From assembly GCF_003002825.1 (NCBI RefSeq), contig NZ_PVTE01000004.1, positions 248,001 to 312,000 on the forward strand: a DNA stretch of 64,000 bases. Direction: 5' to 3'. Below the pieces are notes generated by a model. It was given only the letters and a program-made list of their open reading frames with translations, did no database searches and had not been told where the DNA came from. This document shows, one piece after another, positions 24,871-34,437 of the stretch; within the stretch, counting starts at the first letter, position 1; the number at the start of each line of letters is the position of its first letter. Both the position numbers and the translations under genes were made by a program. This DNA is from Spirosoma oryzae. GTDB lineage: Bacteria > Bacteroidota > Bacteroidia > Cytophagales > Spirosomataceae.

Positions 24871-27027
24871 ATGCTGCTCACCGACGCACCGGGGTCGGCC
24901 ACGACGACCCTCAACACACCCGCCGATTACCTCAAACGCTACTACGGCTACGACAACTTCCGGCCCATGCAGGAGGCCATTGTCAACTCCATCGTTTCTG
25001 GTCGGGATACGGTCGTACTGATGCCGACGGGTGGGGGCAAATCCGTTTGCTTTCAGATTCCGGCGCTGATGCTGCCCGGCCTGACCGTTGTCGTTTCGCC
25101 CCTGATTGCCCTGATGAAAGACCAGGTTGGCGCACTGCATATGAACGGTATCCAGGCCGCATATTACAACAGTACGCAAACCAGCCGCGAGCAGCATGCC
25201 ATCGAAGACGACTGCCTGAAGGGAAAGCTCAAACTACTGTACGTCTCCCCTGAAAAACTGCTGACCGAAGCGTTCTTCGAGTTTCTCAAACACGCGAACC
25301 TTTCGCTTTTCGCCATCGACGAAGCGCACTGTATTTCCTCGTGGGGGCACGACTTCCGCCCGGAATACACGCAGTTGCACGTGCTGAAAGAGCAGTTTCC
25401 CAACGTACCGACCATTGCCCTCACCGCAACGGCCGACAAACTGACCCGCGCCGATATCGCCACCCGGCTCGGCATGGTCGACCCGGCGGTGTTTATTTCG
25501 TCGTTTAACCGGACCAACCTCAGCCTGAAGGTGATGCCGGGGCAGAATCGTGTTCAGCAGATCATCAAGCTGCTGCAACAGAAGCCCGACACCTCGGGGA
25601 TCATCTATTGCCTGAGCCGTAAGTCGACCGAATCGCTGGCGGCCAAGTTGCAGGAGAAAGGCTTCAACGCTGCATTTTACCACGCGAAAATGGACCCCGG
25701 CGACCGCGCCCGTACGCAGGAAGCCTTTCTGCGCGACGATGTCCGGATTATGTGCGCAACGATTGCCTTCGGGATGGGCATCGATAAGTCGAACGTCCGC
25801 TGGGTAATTCATTACAACATGCCCAAAAACATCGAGAGCTTCTACCAGGAGATCGGTCGGGCGGGGCGTGATGGTGCCGATGCGCAAACGGTGTTGTTTT
25901 ACAGCTTCGCCGACGTAGCGACGTACAAGGACATGCTATCCGAAAACAATCCGGCAAACCTCGGTCTGCAACTGGCCAAGCTGGAACGGATGCAGCAGTA
26001 TGCCGATGCGCACACCTGCCGCCGGCAGATCCTGCTCTCCTATTTCTCGGAAGACTTACCCGAGCCATGCGGTAACTGCGACGTTTGCCGCGACCCACGC
26101 GTTACGTTCGACGGCACGATACTGGCCCAGAAGGCCTTATCGGCCATGGTCCGCACGGGCGAGCGCGTACCGATAAACCTGCTGATCGACATTCTGCGCG
26201 GCTCCCGGAGTCAGGCGGTTATGCAGGGTGGTTACGATCAGATCAAAACCTACGGCGCGGGTCGCGATCTTCGGTTCGACGAATGGCGCAATTACATTCA
26301 TCAGCTTATTAACATTGGCGTTATCGAAGTAGCGTACGATCAGCACTACGCCCTGCGCCGGGGTATTCTGGCCGACCCGGTATTAAAAGGCAACCGTAAG
26401 ATCGACCTTGTCCGGCCCGACGATGCGCCGAAGCCTGTACCGGCCGAAAAACCAAAAACCAGAACCGAGGTCAACCGCGACGAACTATTCGAGCAACTGC
26501 GTACCCTGCGCAAGCAACTGGCCGATGAGCAGAACGTGCCGCCGTATGTCATTTTCACCGACACGACGCTGGAAGACATGGCCCGGCAGAAACCCACCAC
26601 GCCCGACGCTCTGCGCAACGTCAGCGGGGTTGGTGAACGGAAGCTGCAACTCTTCGGCCGGCAGTTTCTCAACGTCATTACGGGCTACGTCCGGGGGCGG
26701 GTGCAGGCGGGCGAAAAACCCCGTGGATCAACGCAGTTACAAACGCTCGATCTCTTTAATCAGGGGTTGACGATTGATGAGATTGCGGCTGAGCGAAACC
26801 TCAAAAGCAGCTCGATTGCCAGCCATCTGGTGCAGTTAGCGCGCTCCGGCTACGACATCGACCTGGCTTCGCTAATCGACCCAATCGACCGGCGCGACAT
26901 CGAAAAAGCCATTCGGGAAGTGGGTGTGGAAGAGGGCCGAACCAAGCCTATTTTCGACTACCTGAACGGCCGCTACGACTACGCCAAAATAGCCCTCGCG
27001 CTGGGTCTGATGGAACAGGAAGGCTAA
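24871..27027 (+). CDS. recQ: ATP-dependent DNA helicase RecQ
   Basis: A 718-residue 3'-5' helicase. Motif 0/I is FRPMQEAIV and MPTGGGKSVCFQIPA. Motif II and the aromatic-rich loop are DEAHCISSWGHDFRPEY, and motif III is LTATA. Motifs IV to VI include GIIYCLSRKSTE and YQEIGRAGRDG. The RecQ-C zinc site uses the Cys of HTCRRQILLSYF and PCGNCDVC. A winged-helix region follows and then an HRDC domain (ALRNVSGVGERKLQLFGRQF). The extra C-terminus (about 640-718) has a helix-turn-helix-like segment (GLTIDEIAAERNLKSSSIASHL), common in Bacteroidota RecQ. It acts in recombination and fork repair. Confidence 0.97.
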   Translation: MLLTDAPGSATTTLNTPADYLKRYYGYDNFRPMQEAIVNSIVSGRDTVVLMPTGGGKSVCFQIPALMLPGLTVVVSPLIALMKDQVGALHMNGIQAAYYNSTQTSREQHAIEDDCLKGKLKLLYVSPEKLLTEAFFEFLKHANLSLFAIDEAHCISSWGHDFRPEYTQLHVLKEQFPNVPTIALTATADKLTRADIATRLGMVDPAVFISSFNRTNLSLKVMPGQNRVQQIIKLLQQKPDTSGIIYCLSRKSTESLAAKLQEKGFNAAFYHAKMDPGDRARTQEAFLRDDVRIMCATIAFGMGIDKSNVRWVIHYNMPKNIESFYQEIGRAGRDGADAQTVLFYSFADVATYKDMLSENNPANLGLQLAKLERMQQYADAHTCRRQILLSYFSEDLPEPCGNCDVCRDPRVTFDGTILAQKALSAMVRTGERVPINLLIDILRGSRSQAVMQGGYDQIKTYGAGRDLRFDEWRNYIHQLINIGVIEVAYDQHYALRRGILADPVLKGNRKIDLVRPDDAPKPVPAEKPKTRTEVNRDELFEQLRTLRKQLADEQNVPPYVIFTDTTLEDMARQKPTTPDALRNVSGVGERKLQLFGRQFLNVITGYVRGRVQAGEKPRGSTQLQTLDLFNQGLTIDEIAAERNLKSSSIASHLVQLARSGYDIDLASLIDPIDRRDIEKAIREVGVEEGRTKPIFDYLNGRYDYAKIALALGLMEQEG

Positions 27028-27128
27028 CTATCGTATAACTATAGCACCGGTACCGTTAGATAACTCCCGACGCAGACGCTTGCTATATACCAGACTATCA
27101 ACGACATTCGTTATTGAATTGCAGCCAG

Positions 27129-27152
27129 GCCCGTTCCAAAGGACGGGTTTTA
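27129..27152 (+). terminator. Probable terminator after recQ
   Basis: CCCGTTCC (27130-27137), loop AAA, GGACGGG (27141-27147), then TTTTAC. The stem has one bulged base. It lies about 100 bases after the recQ stop. Confidence 0.6.
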
Positions 27153-27181
27153 CTGTCTGTATACGTTACACCAAATACCCA

Positions 27182-27189
27182 TAAATTTG
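27182..27189 (+). promoter_or_regulatory. -7 box TAAATTTG overlapping the TTG start of the first transglycosylase gene
   Basis: An exact TAnnTTTG match whose last three bases are the TTG codon at 27187. If used as a promoter, transcription would begin near 27195, and the TTG could not initiate translation; the next in-frame start is ATG 27238. The two interpretations exclude each other. Confidence 0.4.
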
Positions 27190-28269
27190 ATTCAGGAAAT
27201 TAGTATTTCACTGCTGCTCACGTCGCTGACGCCAGCTATGACAGGGCCGTTTTTTAGGCCGGACACCAACCGCATTCAGCCGGTCGGCAACGAACTTGAT
27301 AACCCCGCCTTACTGGTCACAGACTCAACACAACGGGTGTTTCCCGTTTACTTCTGCGGTGAAGAATTACCCGTTAGCGAACCCCGCGTCGCCCGACGCT
27401 GGGTGCAGGTACTTCGGACGTACGGGGCTCAGCAGGAATGTTTATTTTCCCTTCGCCAACGGGCTTCCCAGTTCTTTCCGGTCATCGATCCTATCCTGCG
27501 CAAGTATAAAATTCCCCGCGATTTCCGTTTTCTACCATTGGCGGAAAGTGAACTCGTCAACGATTGCGTGTCGCCCAAAGGCGCGTCGGGCTACTGGCAG
27601 CTGATGCCCGGCACGGCCCGCGAACTGGGCCTGACCGTATCGGGCAAAACAGACGAACGGTACAACCTGGAAAAGGCGACGATTGCGGTTTGCCATCACC
27701 TGCACAAACTGTATAGGGAACTGGGTTCCTGGACACTGGTAGCGGCTGCCTACAATGCCGGCATTACCCACGTTCAGAAGACGATGGCGAAGCAGAAACA
27801 CGCCAACTATTACCGACTCCGCCTACACCGTGAGACCAGCCACTACCTATTTCGCGTGCTGGCCTACAAAGAGCTGCTCAGTAACCCGCGTCAGTATGCG
27901 CTGATGCTTAAAAACTCAACGATGGAGCAACTGATCAAACCGTTGCCCAGCTGGCACAAACCACTCGCCGTGCCACGCAAGATCAAGGATTCGCCCACTA
28001 TCGAACTGGTCGACGACGATGCCATCGATCCAACCTGGGGCCCTCGCCCCAATACAGCGCTGACGAAAGCGCCGTCTGACACGCGGCAATGGCTGGAATC
28101 GGCATTATCCTTGCGCACCGAAACGAACGGCATCGACGAGCAGAACACCGAGTTACCGATTCGTAAAGTCATGATGGGACTGACGGTATTGCGTTTCCGA
28201 CGTCCCCGCTTCCTGCGTAAAAAAGCCTCCGGCGGTGTTCGTCCGCTCCACTTCTGGGACTGGATTTAA
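27187..28269 (+). CDS. Lytic transglycosylase (SLT family), paralogue 1
   Basis: 360 residues from a TTG start. An N-terminal module with VYFCGEELPVSEPRVARRW precedes the SLT domain: catalytic Glu120 in PLAESELV, then SPKGASGYWQLMPGTARELG and WTLVAAAYNAG. These enzymes cut the glycan strand of peptidoglycan and form 1,6-anhydro ends. It is the first of three tandem paralogues and the only one without the shared C-terminal beta-rich domain; its tail is basic (LRFRRPRFLRKKASG). From the TTG a hydrophobic export-like stretch is kept (ISLLLTSLTPAMTG). From ATG 27238 the export signal would be lost. A terminator follows. Confidence 0.88.
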   Translation: MIQEISISLLLTSLTPAMTGPFFRPDTNRIQPVGNELDNPALLVTDSTQRVFPVYFCGEELPVSEPRVARRWVQVLRTYGAQQECLFSLRQRASQFFPVIDPILRKYKIPRDFRFLPLAESELVNDCVSPKGASGYWQLMPGTARELGLTVSGKTDERYNLEKATIAVCHHLHKLYRELGSWTLVAAAYNAGITHVQKTMAKQKHANYYRLRLHRETSHYLFRVLAYKELLSNPRQYALMLKNSTMEQLIKPLPSWHKPLAVPRKIKDSPTIELVDDDAIDPTWGPRPNTALTKAPSDTRQWLESALSLRTETNGIDEQNTELPIRKVMMGLTVLRFRRPRFLRKKASGGVRPLHFWDWI

Positions 28270-28291
28270 CTGTTCAATTCGTTTTATACCG

Positions 28292-28327
28292 AACCCACAG
28301 CAGCGATGTTGTGGGTTTATTTTTTTG
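28292..28327 (+). terminator. Rho-independent terminator after transglycosylase 1
   Basis: AACCCACA (28292-28299) pairs with TGTGGGTT (28310-28317), followed by TTATTTTTTT. It lies 22 bases past the stop and separates paralogue 1 from paralogues 2 and 3. Confidence 0.85.
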
Positions 28328-28430
28328 CTTTTCAGCAGAAGCGTAATCAATTACTAAATGCAGGCATCCTATTTGTTACCCCGTGTTACTTGACTAGTCA
28401 TAATAGTATACCGTACACGTATTTAACCGA

Positions 28431-29642
28431 ATGAGTTACTTGCTTACCCTGTCATTGACGGCAGGCCTGTTACTATCGGCCCCGGCTGTATCCTCGCTGG
28501 TGTCCAGGCCGGTGCGTTCAGCGACTATCCCGTATGTTACTGGTCCTGGCCTGGCAGCCCTTCCTCCCGTTTATTTTTGCGGTGAATCGGTTCCTCTGCA
28601 CGAAGAAGTAGTCGCCAGACGGCTGGTGTCAGCCCTGGCCCGTAACACGAAGCACAACGATTACCTGTTTTTGATGCGGCAACGGGCTTCCAAGTTCTTT
28701 CCGGTTATCGAACCGATTCTGGCCCGCCACAATATACCAGTCGACTTTAAGTACTTGCCATTGGTCGAGAGCGCGTTGCAGGGTTTCGCCGTGTCTCCGA
28801 GGGGAGCCGTTGGCTACTGGCAGTTTATGCCCGGTACGGCCCGCGAACTGGGTCTGAGTGTACACCCCGGTCGGGACGAGCGAAAAAACCTCGCCAAGTC
28901 GACCGAAGCGGCCTGTCGCTACCTCACGTACCTGCACGATCGGCTCGGCACCTGGACACTGGCGGCTGCCGCCTACAACAATGGCATCGGTGCCTTACTG
29001 AGCAACATTCGCCGGCAGCAGCAACGCGATTACTACTACCTGCGACTCAACGCTGAAACCGGCAAGTACCTTTATCGCATTCTGGCGTTCAAAGAGCTGT
29101 TCTCCAACTCACACCTGTACGAAGGCTTTATCCCGGACCGGGTGCTGGCAAGCCTGCGCCGACCCCTCGACGGTGCAGTCGATTTTTCAGATGATGACGC
29201 ACTAATACCCGTTCAGATACTCGACGAAGCGACGGAAGTAGCCGTTAACGAACCCGTTGATGTGCCGGTCACCGGAAATCGACTAGCGGATATTCCGTTG
29301 CCTAACGCAGCCGCCGTGTTCCGGGAGGGTATCCGCACCCGCCTGCATCAATCGGCCAACCTGGAACGCGGCCAAACCTGGGTGTTTAACCTGACCCGTG
29401 CTGGTATAGTCGACGGACAGCCTGTTTCCGAAGGCGACATGCTCTACGCGATTGTGGAAGACGTCGATCCCAAAACCCACCGGATCTATCTCCGGGCCGA
29501 CAAAGTGTATTCAGCCAGCGAGCACCATACCTACGATCTCTCACTGGCAGCAGTCGACGCGGCTACCGGGCGGCTGGGGGTTGAAATACCCGATATTGAC
29601 CAGGTGCGCGTCGGCTGGATATTGACGTGGAAGAGCTTGTAG
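28431..29642 (+). CDS. Lytic transglycosylase (SLT family), paralogue 2
   Basis: 403 residues with a signal peptide (MSYLLTLSLTAGLLLSAPAVSS). The FCGE module (VYFCGESVPLHEEVVARRL) precedes the SLT domain with catalytic Glu113 in PLVESALQ, SPRGAVGYWQFMPGTARELG and AAAYNNG. After a linker, residues about 305-403 form a beta-rich domain (WVFNLTRAGIVDGQPVSEGD, MLYAIVEDVDPKTHRIYLRA, VGWILTWKSL) that is also found in paralogue 3 and is not LysM. It probably acts in the periplasm on peptidoglycan. The stop codon is in the same frame as the start of paralogue 3, 54 bases on. Confidence 0.92.
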   Translation: MSYLLTLSLTAGLLLSAPAVSSLVSRPVRSATIPYVTGPGLAALPPVYFCGESVPLHEEVVARRLVSALARNTKHNDYLFLMRQRASKFFPVIEPILARHNIPVDFKYLPLVESALQGFAVSPRGAVGYWQFMPGTARELGLSVHPGRDERKNLAKSTEAACRYLTYLHDRLGTWTLAAAAYNNGIGALLSNIRRQQQRDYYYLRLNAETGKYLYRILAFKELFSNSHLYEGFIPDRVLASLRRPLDGAVDFSDDDALIPVQILDEATEVAVNEPVDVPVTGNRLADIPLPNAAAVFREGIRTRLHQSANLERGQTWVFNLTRAGIVDGQPVSEGDMLYAIVEDVDPKTHRIYLRADKVYSASEHHTYDLSLAAVDAATGRLGVEIPDIDQVRVGWILTWKSL

Positions 29643-29696
29643 ATCAATAAATGGATTTGTCGAACTAAACCCAAAATAGCCGCTGTTGTCCATAGG

Positions 29697-30941
29697 TTGA
29701 ACCAACACGTTATCCCATTGCCCACACTGATTCGACAGTTTTTGCCACTAACGCTCAGTTTACTTGTCTTGGTGACTCCGCTGTTAGCCCAGAAAAAAGG
29801 AAGTCACAGCAGCGCCAGACCCATTCCACCCCGCCCGGCAGTTGGCCTGGCCCGGCTGCATTTCTGCGGGGAAATGGTTCCGACCCAACAAAGCACCGTG
29901 TCGGCTAAATTGGCCGTAGCATTGGCGGGTAGTTCGGGTTATGCCCGACACGTGGGCGCGCTGAAGGCACGGTCGGCCCCGTTTTTTTCGGTTATCGAAC
30001 CGATTCTGGCCCGTCACAACGTGCCGAACGATTTCAAATACCTGCCGCTGATCGAAAGCGCCTGGCAGGCCAATGCGGTATCATCAGCAGGCGCAGTTGG
30101 CTACTGGCAATTCATGGACGAAACGGCCAAACTCATGGGTCTGTCTATCGATCCGGCCAACGATGAGCGGACCGACCTGCGTAAGTCGACCGAAGCCGCC
30201 TGTCGCTATCTGAAGGATCTACACCGCCAACTGGGTTCCTGGACACTGGCGGCAGCGGCTTACAATGGTGGCCTGGGCATGGTACAGCGTAAGATATCGA
30301 AGACCGGTCACCGCGACTATTATTCGATGGTCATGAACCCCGAAACCGGGTATTACCTCTACCGGATTCTGGCCATGAAAGAACTGTTCACTAACCCGGC
30401 TTACGGCGTTGGGTCGATCGGGCTGTTGCTGGCGTCGACGGGACGCGAATACGAAGCAGAGCGCGAACAGGCCCGGCGCATGGGCTGGCTGCAGGATCAG
30501 GAACCCGAGTTGGTCGGCGTACCAATCGAAGCAAGTTCAGACAGGCTGGCACCTGCCCGTAGCGAAGCCACCAGGATGGACAGCGTGCTCAACGAACTCC
30601 TGAAAAGTCACCCAAACACGCCCGCCGTTTTTGCCGGTGATGTAGCCGCCAAGCTGCTGCAAGCAGGTCAGCCCAAAATCGGTCAATCGTGGCGTTTCGC
30701 CCTGACCGAGCCGCTCCTAGCCGGTGAAGATGAGCTTCGGCCCGGCGACGTTCTTTACGCCGTTGTCGACGATATTGACAGTCGCGGCACCCTGTTTTTC
30801 CGGGCGACGAAAGCCGTTTCCGTCGAAACGAAATCGATTATTCCACTCACCCTGATCGCCATCGACCCAGCAACGGGCCTGGCCGGTGTCCCCCGCCCCA
30901 AAACCGTAAAACCCGGCTGGCTCGTGCAGTGGAAGCTGTAA
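29697..30941 (+). CDS. Lytic transglycosylase (SLT family), paralogue 3
   Basis: 414 residues. No in-frame ATG precedes the signal peptide, so TTG 29697 is used (NQHVIPLPTLIRQFLPLTLS then LLVLVTPLLAQ). The FCGE module (LHFCGEMVPTQQSTVSAKL) and SLT domain follow, with catalytic Glu120 in PLIESAWQ, SSAGAVGYWQFMDETAKLMG and AAAYNGG. The C-terminal domain shared with paralogue 2 is WRFALTEPLLAGEDELRPGD, VLYAVVDDIDSRGTLFFRAT and KPGWLVQWKL. The frame is open all the way back to the stop of paralogue 2, so another non-ATG start is possible. It converges with the DUF4249 gene, whose stop lies 4 bases beyond. Confidence 0.9.
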   Translation: MNQHVIPLPTLIRQFLPLTLSLLVLVTPLLAQKKGSHSSARPIPPRPAVGLARLHFCGEMVPTQQSTVSAKLAVALAGSSGYARHVGALKARSAPFFSVIEPILARHNVPNDFKYLPLIESAWQANAVSSAGAVGYWQFMDETAKLMGLSIDPANDERTDLRKSTEAACRYLKDLHRQLGSWTLAAAAYNGGLGMVQRKISKTGHRDYYSMVMNPETGYYLYRILAMKELFTNPAYGVGSIGLLLASTGREYEAEREQARRMGWLQDQEPELVGVPIEASSDRLAPARSEATRMDSVLNELLKSHPNTPAVFAGDVAAKLLQAGQPKIGQSWRFALTEPLLAGEDELRPGDVLYAVVDDIDSRGTLFFRATKAVSVETKSIIPLTLIAIDPATGLAGVPRPKTVKPGWLVQWKL

Positions 30942-30945
30942 TTGA

Positions 30946-31974
30946 TCACCAGCCATCTGGCTCCGTGACGGGTACAGGACCGTATGTCGCGCGGCAGTCA
31001 CCCGTCGGTACAATTTGACTGCTCAGAAAGCCGTACACAGCAGAACCATTCGCTTCATTTCCCTGGTTTCGGTACCGACGGCGTGTTACTGATGTAACGG
31101 CGAAGTAGCCGCGTGCTACGTCTGTTGGGTCGGCACCGTTAGTCAAGTTTCCCGTGATTGGTGCCGGTAAGGGATCAAACGTACTCCCCGAGCGGACGCT
31201 TTGTTGCTGGTACAATTTCCAGAACTGATAGTTATCCTGTGTAATTCCGTACTGCATTACTTCAATCAGTTGCGGCCCAACAGCGTAGATAGGCACTTGC
31301 AACACCGTTCGGTTCGAAATACGATTACCATTGATAGCTTCGTCGCTATACACGTTTACGTCTGTACTCACGACAGTTGTCCAACAGCGATCGAAGCAAA
31401 CGAAAGGGCAGCCAGTGCAACAAGGCATGCCTGTTGAACGACGGGTGGTGATCCCGTAAGCTGTCCAGCGATAATAATTTTTCTGCTCTTTCGGATCACG
31501 ACTGTATACAGCATAGGCAAAGCGAAAAGGTGTAGCGAAATTTTCTACCCGAATCAGCTTGCTGGCAATGCTATCGATAGGTGGTACGTCTGGCATCTGC
31601 TCTGCTTTCGTCGCATACCGCTTGCCATCACCCAGTACAACCATCAGTCGGTAGGCCCGCCCGATCTGACCTCTGAAGGAAGTGTCGACAGTTTGGTAGA
31701 TACCGGCGCTGGTCTCCCGAAAGGTCGTTTGCCGATTCAGATCATTGGTTAATACTAACGTTGCTCCCGTTACGAACCTGTCACCACTCCCCCCGCCGGG
31801 TTGATATTGACCTGTATATGTTAACCGGACAGTGTAGGGTGGTGGCTCATTGGTAATTTGCCCCTCTACAACCAATTGATTTTCCTGCGATCGGATGGGC
31901 AACTCAATGCGATCGATGCATGCTGCCGCCAGCGCAATCAGGAAGAAAGCCATTGTAAGTTGCCGCAACCACAT
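30946..31974 (-). CDS. DUF4249 outer-membrane lipoprotein
   Basis: 342 residues. The lipobox is LIALAAAC near residue 20, followed by IDRIELPIRSQENQLVVEGQ and TYTGQYQPGGGSG, typical of DUF4249 proteins. A Cys cluster (GMPCCTGCPFVCFDRC) lies mid-protein. DUF4249 proteins occur next to TonB-dependent receptors throughout Bacteroidota and are thought to be surface partners, by analogy with SusD, although not homologous to it. Its ATG is one base past the stop of the receptor gene, so the two are co-transcribed. A much longer frame upstream lies inside the receptor gene and is not used. Confidence 0.9.
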   Translation of the reverse strand: MWLRQLTMAFFLIALAAACIDRIELPIRSQENQLVVEGQITNEPPPYTVRLTYTGQYQPGGGSGDRFVTGATLVLTNDLNRQTTFRETSAGIYQTVDTSFRGQIGRAYRLMVVLGDGKRYATKAEQMPDVPPIDSIASKLIRVENFATPFRFAYAVYSRDPKEQKNYYRWTAYGITTRRSTGMPCCTGCPFVCFDRCWTTVVSTDVNVYSDEAINGNRISNRTVLQVPIYAVGPQLIEVMQYGITQDNYQFWKLYQQQSVRSGSTFDPLPAPITGNLTNGADPTDVARGYFAVTSVTRRRYRNQGNEANGSAVYGFLSSQIVPTGDCRATYGPVPVTEPDGW

Positions 31975-31975
31975 C

Positions 31976-34354
31976 TTAGAAATAAGCATTGTAAGCGATA
32001 GATGGAATAAGTGTGCCGAAGACCGACAGCCTGTATGCATCAACTCGCTGGCTGGTACGCGTAAAGTAAATGGAATACGGGTTTTTGCGAGCGTACACGT
32101 TGTAGATACCAAGCGTCCAGATGCCGTATCGGCGTTGGTTCTTGGAAAATCGGGTATCCTTCGAGAAAGCGATATCGAGCCGATGATAATCTGGAATGCG
32201 ATCGGCATTCCGCTGTGAGTAATCCAGCGTCGTTTCGCCGTTGTAATTAAACCGGCCGTCAGGGTAAGTTGCTGGTACACCCGTGTAATAAACGAAGTTG
32301 GCGGAGAATATCCAGTTATGGCTTAAGCTGAGCCGGCTCTGTACGTTGAGCGTGTGCGGCCTGTCAATATAAGCCGGATAATAACGCCCTCCATTGATTC
32401 GGAGCGCGTCGAATGGTGTCTGTACGGCAATCAGCGAACGTGCGTATGTGTATGTAATTTGTCCCGTCAAACGACCTGTTCGCTTCGTTAGGCTAGTCTC
32501 GACGCCGTACGCTTTACCAGTCGCCTGTATAAGGGCTGTCTCAAGATGGGGATTTAACACCAGATTAGCCCCATACCGGTAATCGATCTGATGCTGTAGG
32601 CGTTTATAATATGCTTCCAAGCTAATCTCTACGGCATTATTGCGCCCGTTTTGAAAAAATCCTATAGCCACCTGATCGGCAATTTGCGGGGGTGTAAACG
32701 GATCGCTGAGCTTCCAGAAATCCAGTGGTGTTATGGCCGTGGTATTGGAAATCAGACTGATATACTGGCGATTTCGCGCTATACTTACCTTGATGGCCGT
32801 GTTAGTCGCTACCCGCAAGCGCAGATTAAATCGGGGTTCAAGACCGCCGTACTGCTGTACAACCTGGCGTGGTCCGTACCGCACCGAGTCAACGACGGTT
32901 TCGGGCGAGCGGGGGACGTCTTCGGCATACTGATAGACCGTAGCGGCACCGACGTATGCGAAAGTGGAATATCGTAGTCCGGCCTGTACCGTGACTGCGG
33001 GACTGGGTGTCCAATCAGTACTGATATATACGCCGAACTCCCGGCCGTTCTCGGGGGTAACAGCGAATGAATTTATACTCGACCCATCGCTGGCGGGTTG
33101 AATAGAACCTGTTTGAACACGGTATACGATACCATTGGTACCCGCCTGCACCCGTAGCTTTTCGTTTGGCGTATACACCAGATCGACTTTACCTTCCCGC
33201 TGCGCAATCGACGACTGAAAGTTGAAATCCAGCCGGGGGGTTACTCCATTGACGTTCAATCGATAACCGCTATACAAACCTGTCACTGACAGTTGCACGG
33301 ACGGAGCAATCAAATAACTCCAGCGTCCGGTTACGACGGTAGATTTCCAGCCGTAGAGCGTATCGCCCGGGAATCGAAATGAATCGCCACTCTGGTAAAG
33401 CGATACACCAATGGTATGGCGCACAGTGGGCGTGTATGTTAGCTTAAGGTTTGCGTCGTAAAACGAAGCCCGACTGTTTCTGACGCTTGGCGTAGGAAAC
33501 AATTGAAGTAAATAGTTTGGAAAGGCAACACGCCCGCCCGCTATCAACGTCAATTTTTTCGCAACTGGCCCGTCCGCCACCACGCGCAGACTAACGGGAC
33601 TGATTCCACCCGAAACCCGCCAGCCATCAGCATTTCCGTTGCGGGTGCTCATCGTCAGCAGTGACGAAACACGACCACCATACTGAGCCGAAAAAGCGCC
33701 TTTGCTTAAGCTTACATCCTGCATCAGATCAGGATTTACGTTGGTGAAGAAACCCAGCAGATGCGCTGTATTGAGCAAGGGGGCTCCGTCTAACAGTACC
33801 AGGTTTTGATCAGCTCGTCCACCCCGCACGTTAAACCCACCCGCTCCTTCCCCAGCGGTCGTTACGCCAGCCTGAAGCGTTAGCGCTTTCAGAATATCCG
33901 GTTCGCCCAGGACAACAGGCATACGCTTCAACGCTGGCATGCTTAGTTGAACCTGTCCCATCTCCACAGCGCGGATGTTATTATCCGGTCGACTAGCCCG
34001 CACATCAACTTCGTCAAGCGTTGTTGAGCGCATTTTTAGGTATACGTCGATTCGTTTATCTGCATCGAGCGTAACAACGACACGATCGCGTATGTAGCCT
34101 ACGGCCGAGACGTATATAGTAAAAACATTTGGTGCCAACCAGAGCGTAGCAACACCAAGACTATCGGCTTTACCACCGGATCGGGTTTCGCTGATAAACA
34201 GACTGGCTCCGTCGATCGGTTTCTTCGATTTATCATCCCGTACAGTCACGACAAGCTGATGCTGCGCCCACAGTGCCGACGTACAGTAAAGCAACAGGAA
34301 GCCAGTGAGAAAAAGCCGGACGTTTATAATCTTAGCCACGCCATAATCGGTCAT
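31976..34354 (-). CDS. TonB-dependent receptor (carboxypeptidase-regulatory type) paired with DUF4249
   Basis: 792 residues. A signal peptide (VRLFLTGFLLLYCTSALWAQ) precedes a carboxypeptidase-regulatory-like domain (VVTVRDDKSKKPIDGASLFI to VGYIRDRVVVTLD). The plug has VQLSMPALKRMPVVLGEPD, LQAGVTTAGEGAGGFNVRGG and LLDGAPLLN, and a barrel follows to the C-terminal NAYF. It forms a two-gene transport unit with the DUF4249 lipoprotein. The gene is somewhat more AT-rich than its neighbours. Ligand unknown. Confidence 0.93.
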   Translation of the reverse strand: MTDYGVAKIINVRLFLTGFLLLYCTSALWAQHQLVVTVRDDKSKKPIDGASLFISETRSGGKADSLGVATLWLAPNVFTIYVSAVGYIRDRVVVTLDADKRIDVYLKMRSTTLDEVDVRASRPDNNIRAVEMGQVQLSMPALKRMPVVLGEPDILKALTLQAGVTTAGEGAGGFNVRGGRADQNLVLLDGAPLLNTAHLLGFFTNVNPDLMQDVSLSKGAFSAQYGGRVSSLLTMSTRNGNADGWRVSGGISPVSLRVVADGPVAKKLTLIAGGRVAFPNYLLQLFPTPSVRNSRASFYDANLKLTYTPTVRHTIGVSLYQSGDSFRFPGDTLYGWKSTVVTGRWSYLIAPSVQLSVTGLYSGYRLNVNGVTPRLDFNFQSSIAQREGKVDLVYTPNEKLRVQAGTNGIVYRVQTGSIQPASDGSSINSFAVTPENGREFGVYISTDWTPSPAVTVQAGLRYSTFAYVGAATVYQYAEDVPRSPETVVDSVRYGPRQVVQQYGGLEPRFNLRLRVATNTAIKVSIARNRQYISLISNTTAITPLDFWKLSDPFTPPQIADQVAIGFFQNGRNNAVEISLEAYYKRLQHQIDYRYGANLVLNPHLETALIQATGKAYGVETSLTKRTGRLTGQITYTYARSLIAVQTPFDALRINGGRYYPAYIDRPHTLNVQSRLSLSHNWIFSANFVYYTGVPATYPDGRFNYNGETTLDYSQRNADRIPDYHRLDIAFSKDTRFSKNQRRYGIWTLGIYNVYARKNPYSIYFTRTSQRVDAYRLSVFGTLIPSIAYNAYF

Positions 34355-34437
34355 GTGTGGATCGATAAGCCCGTATCCGTCTGTCTTTACTCATTGGCCA
34401 GGCACTCATAGCCAGCCTGAATCATGTCTTATTGTTT

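Noticed and set aside
31975-32280. N-terminal extension of the DUF4249 gene by about 100 codons
   Set aside because: It overlaps the receptor gene, has no homology, and would bury the lipobox; ATG 31974 puts the lipobox at the proper distance.
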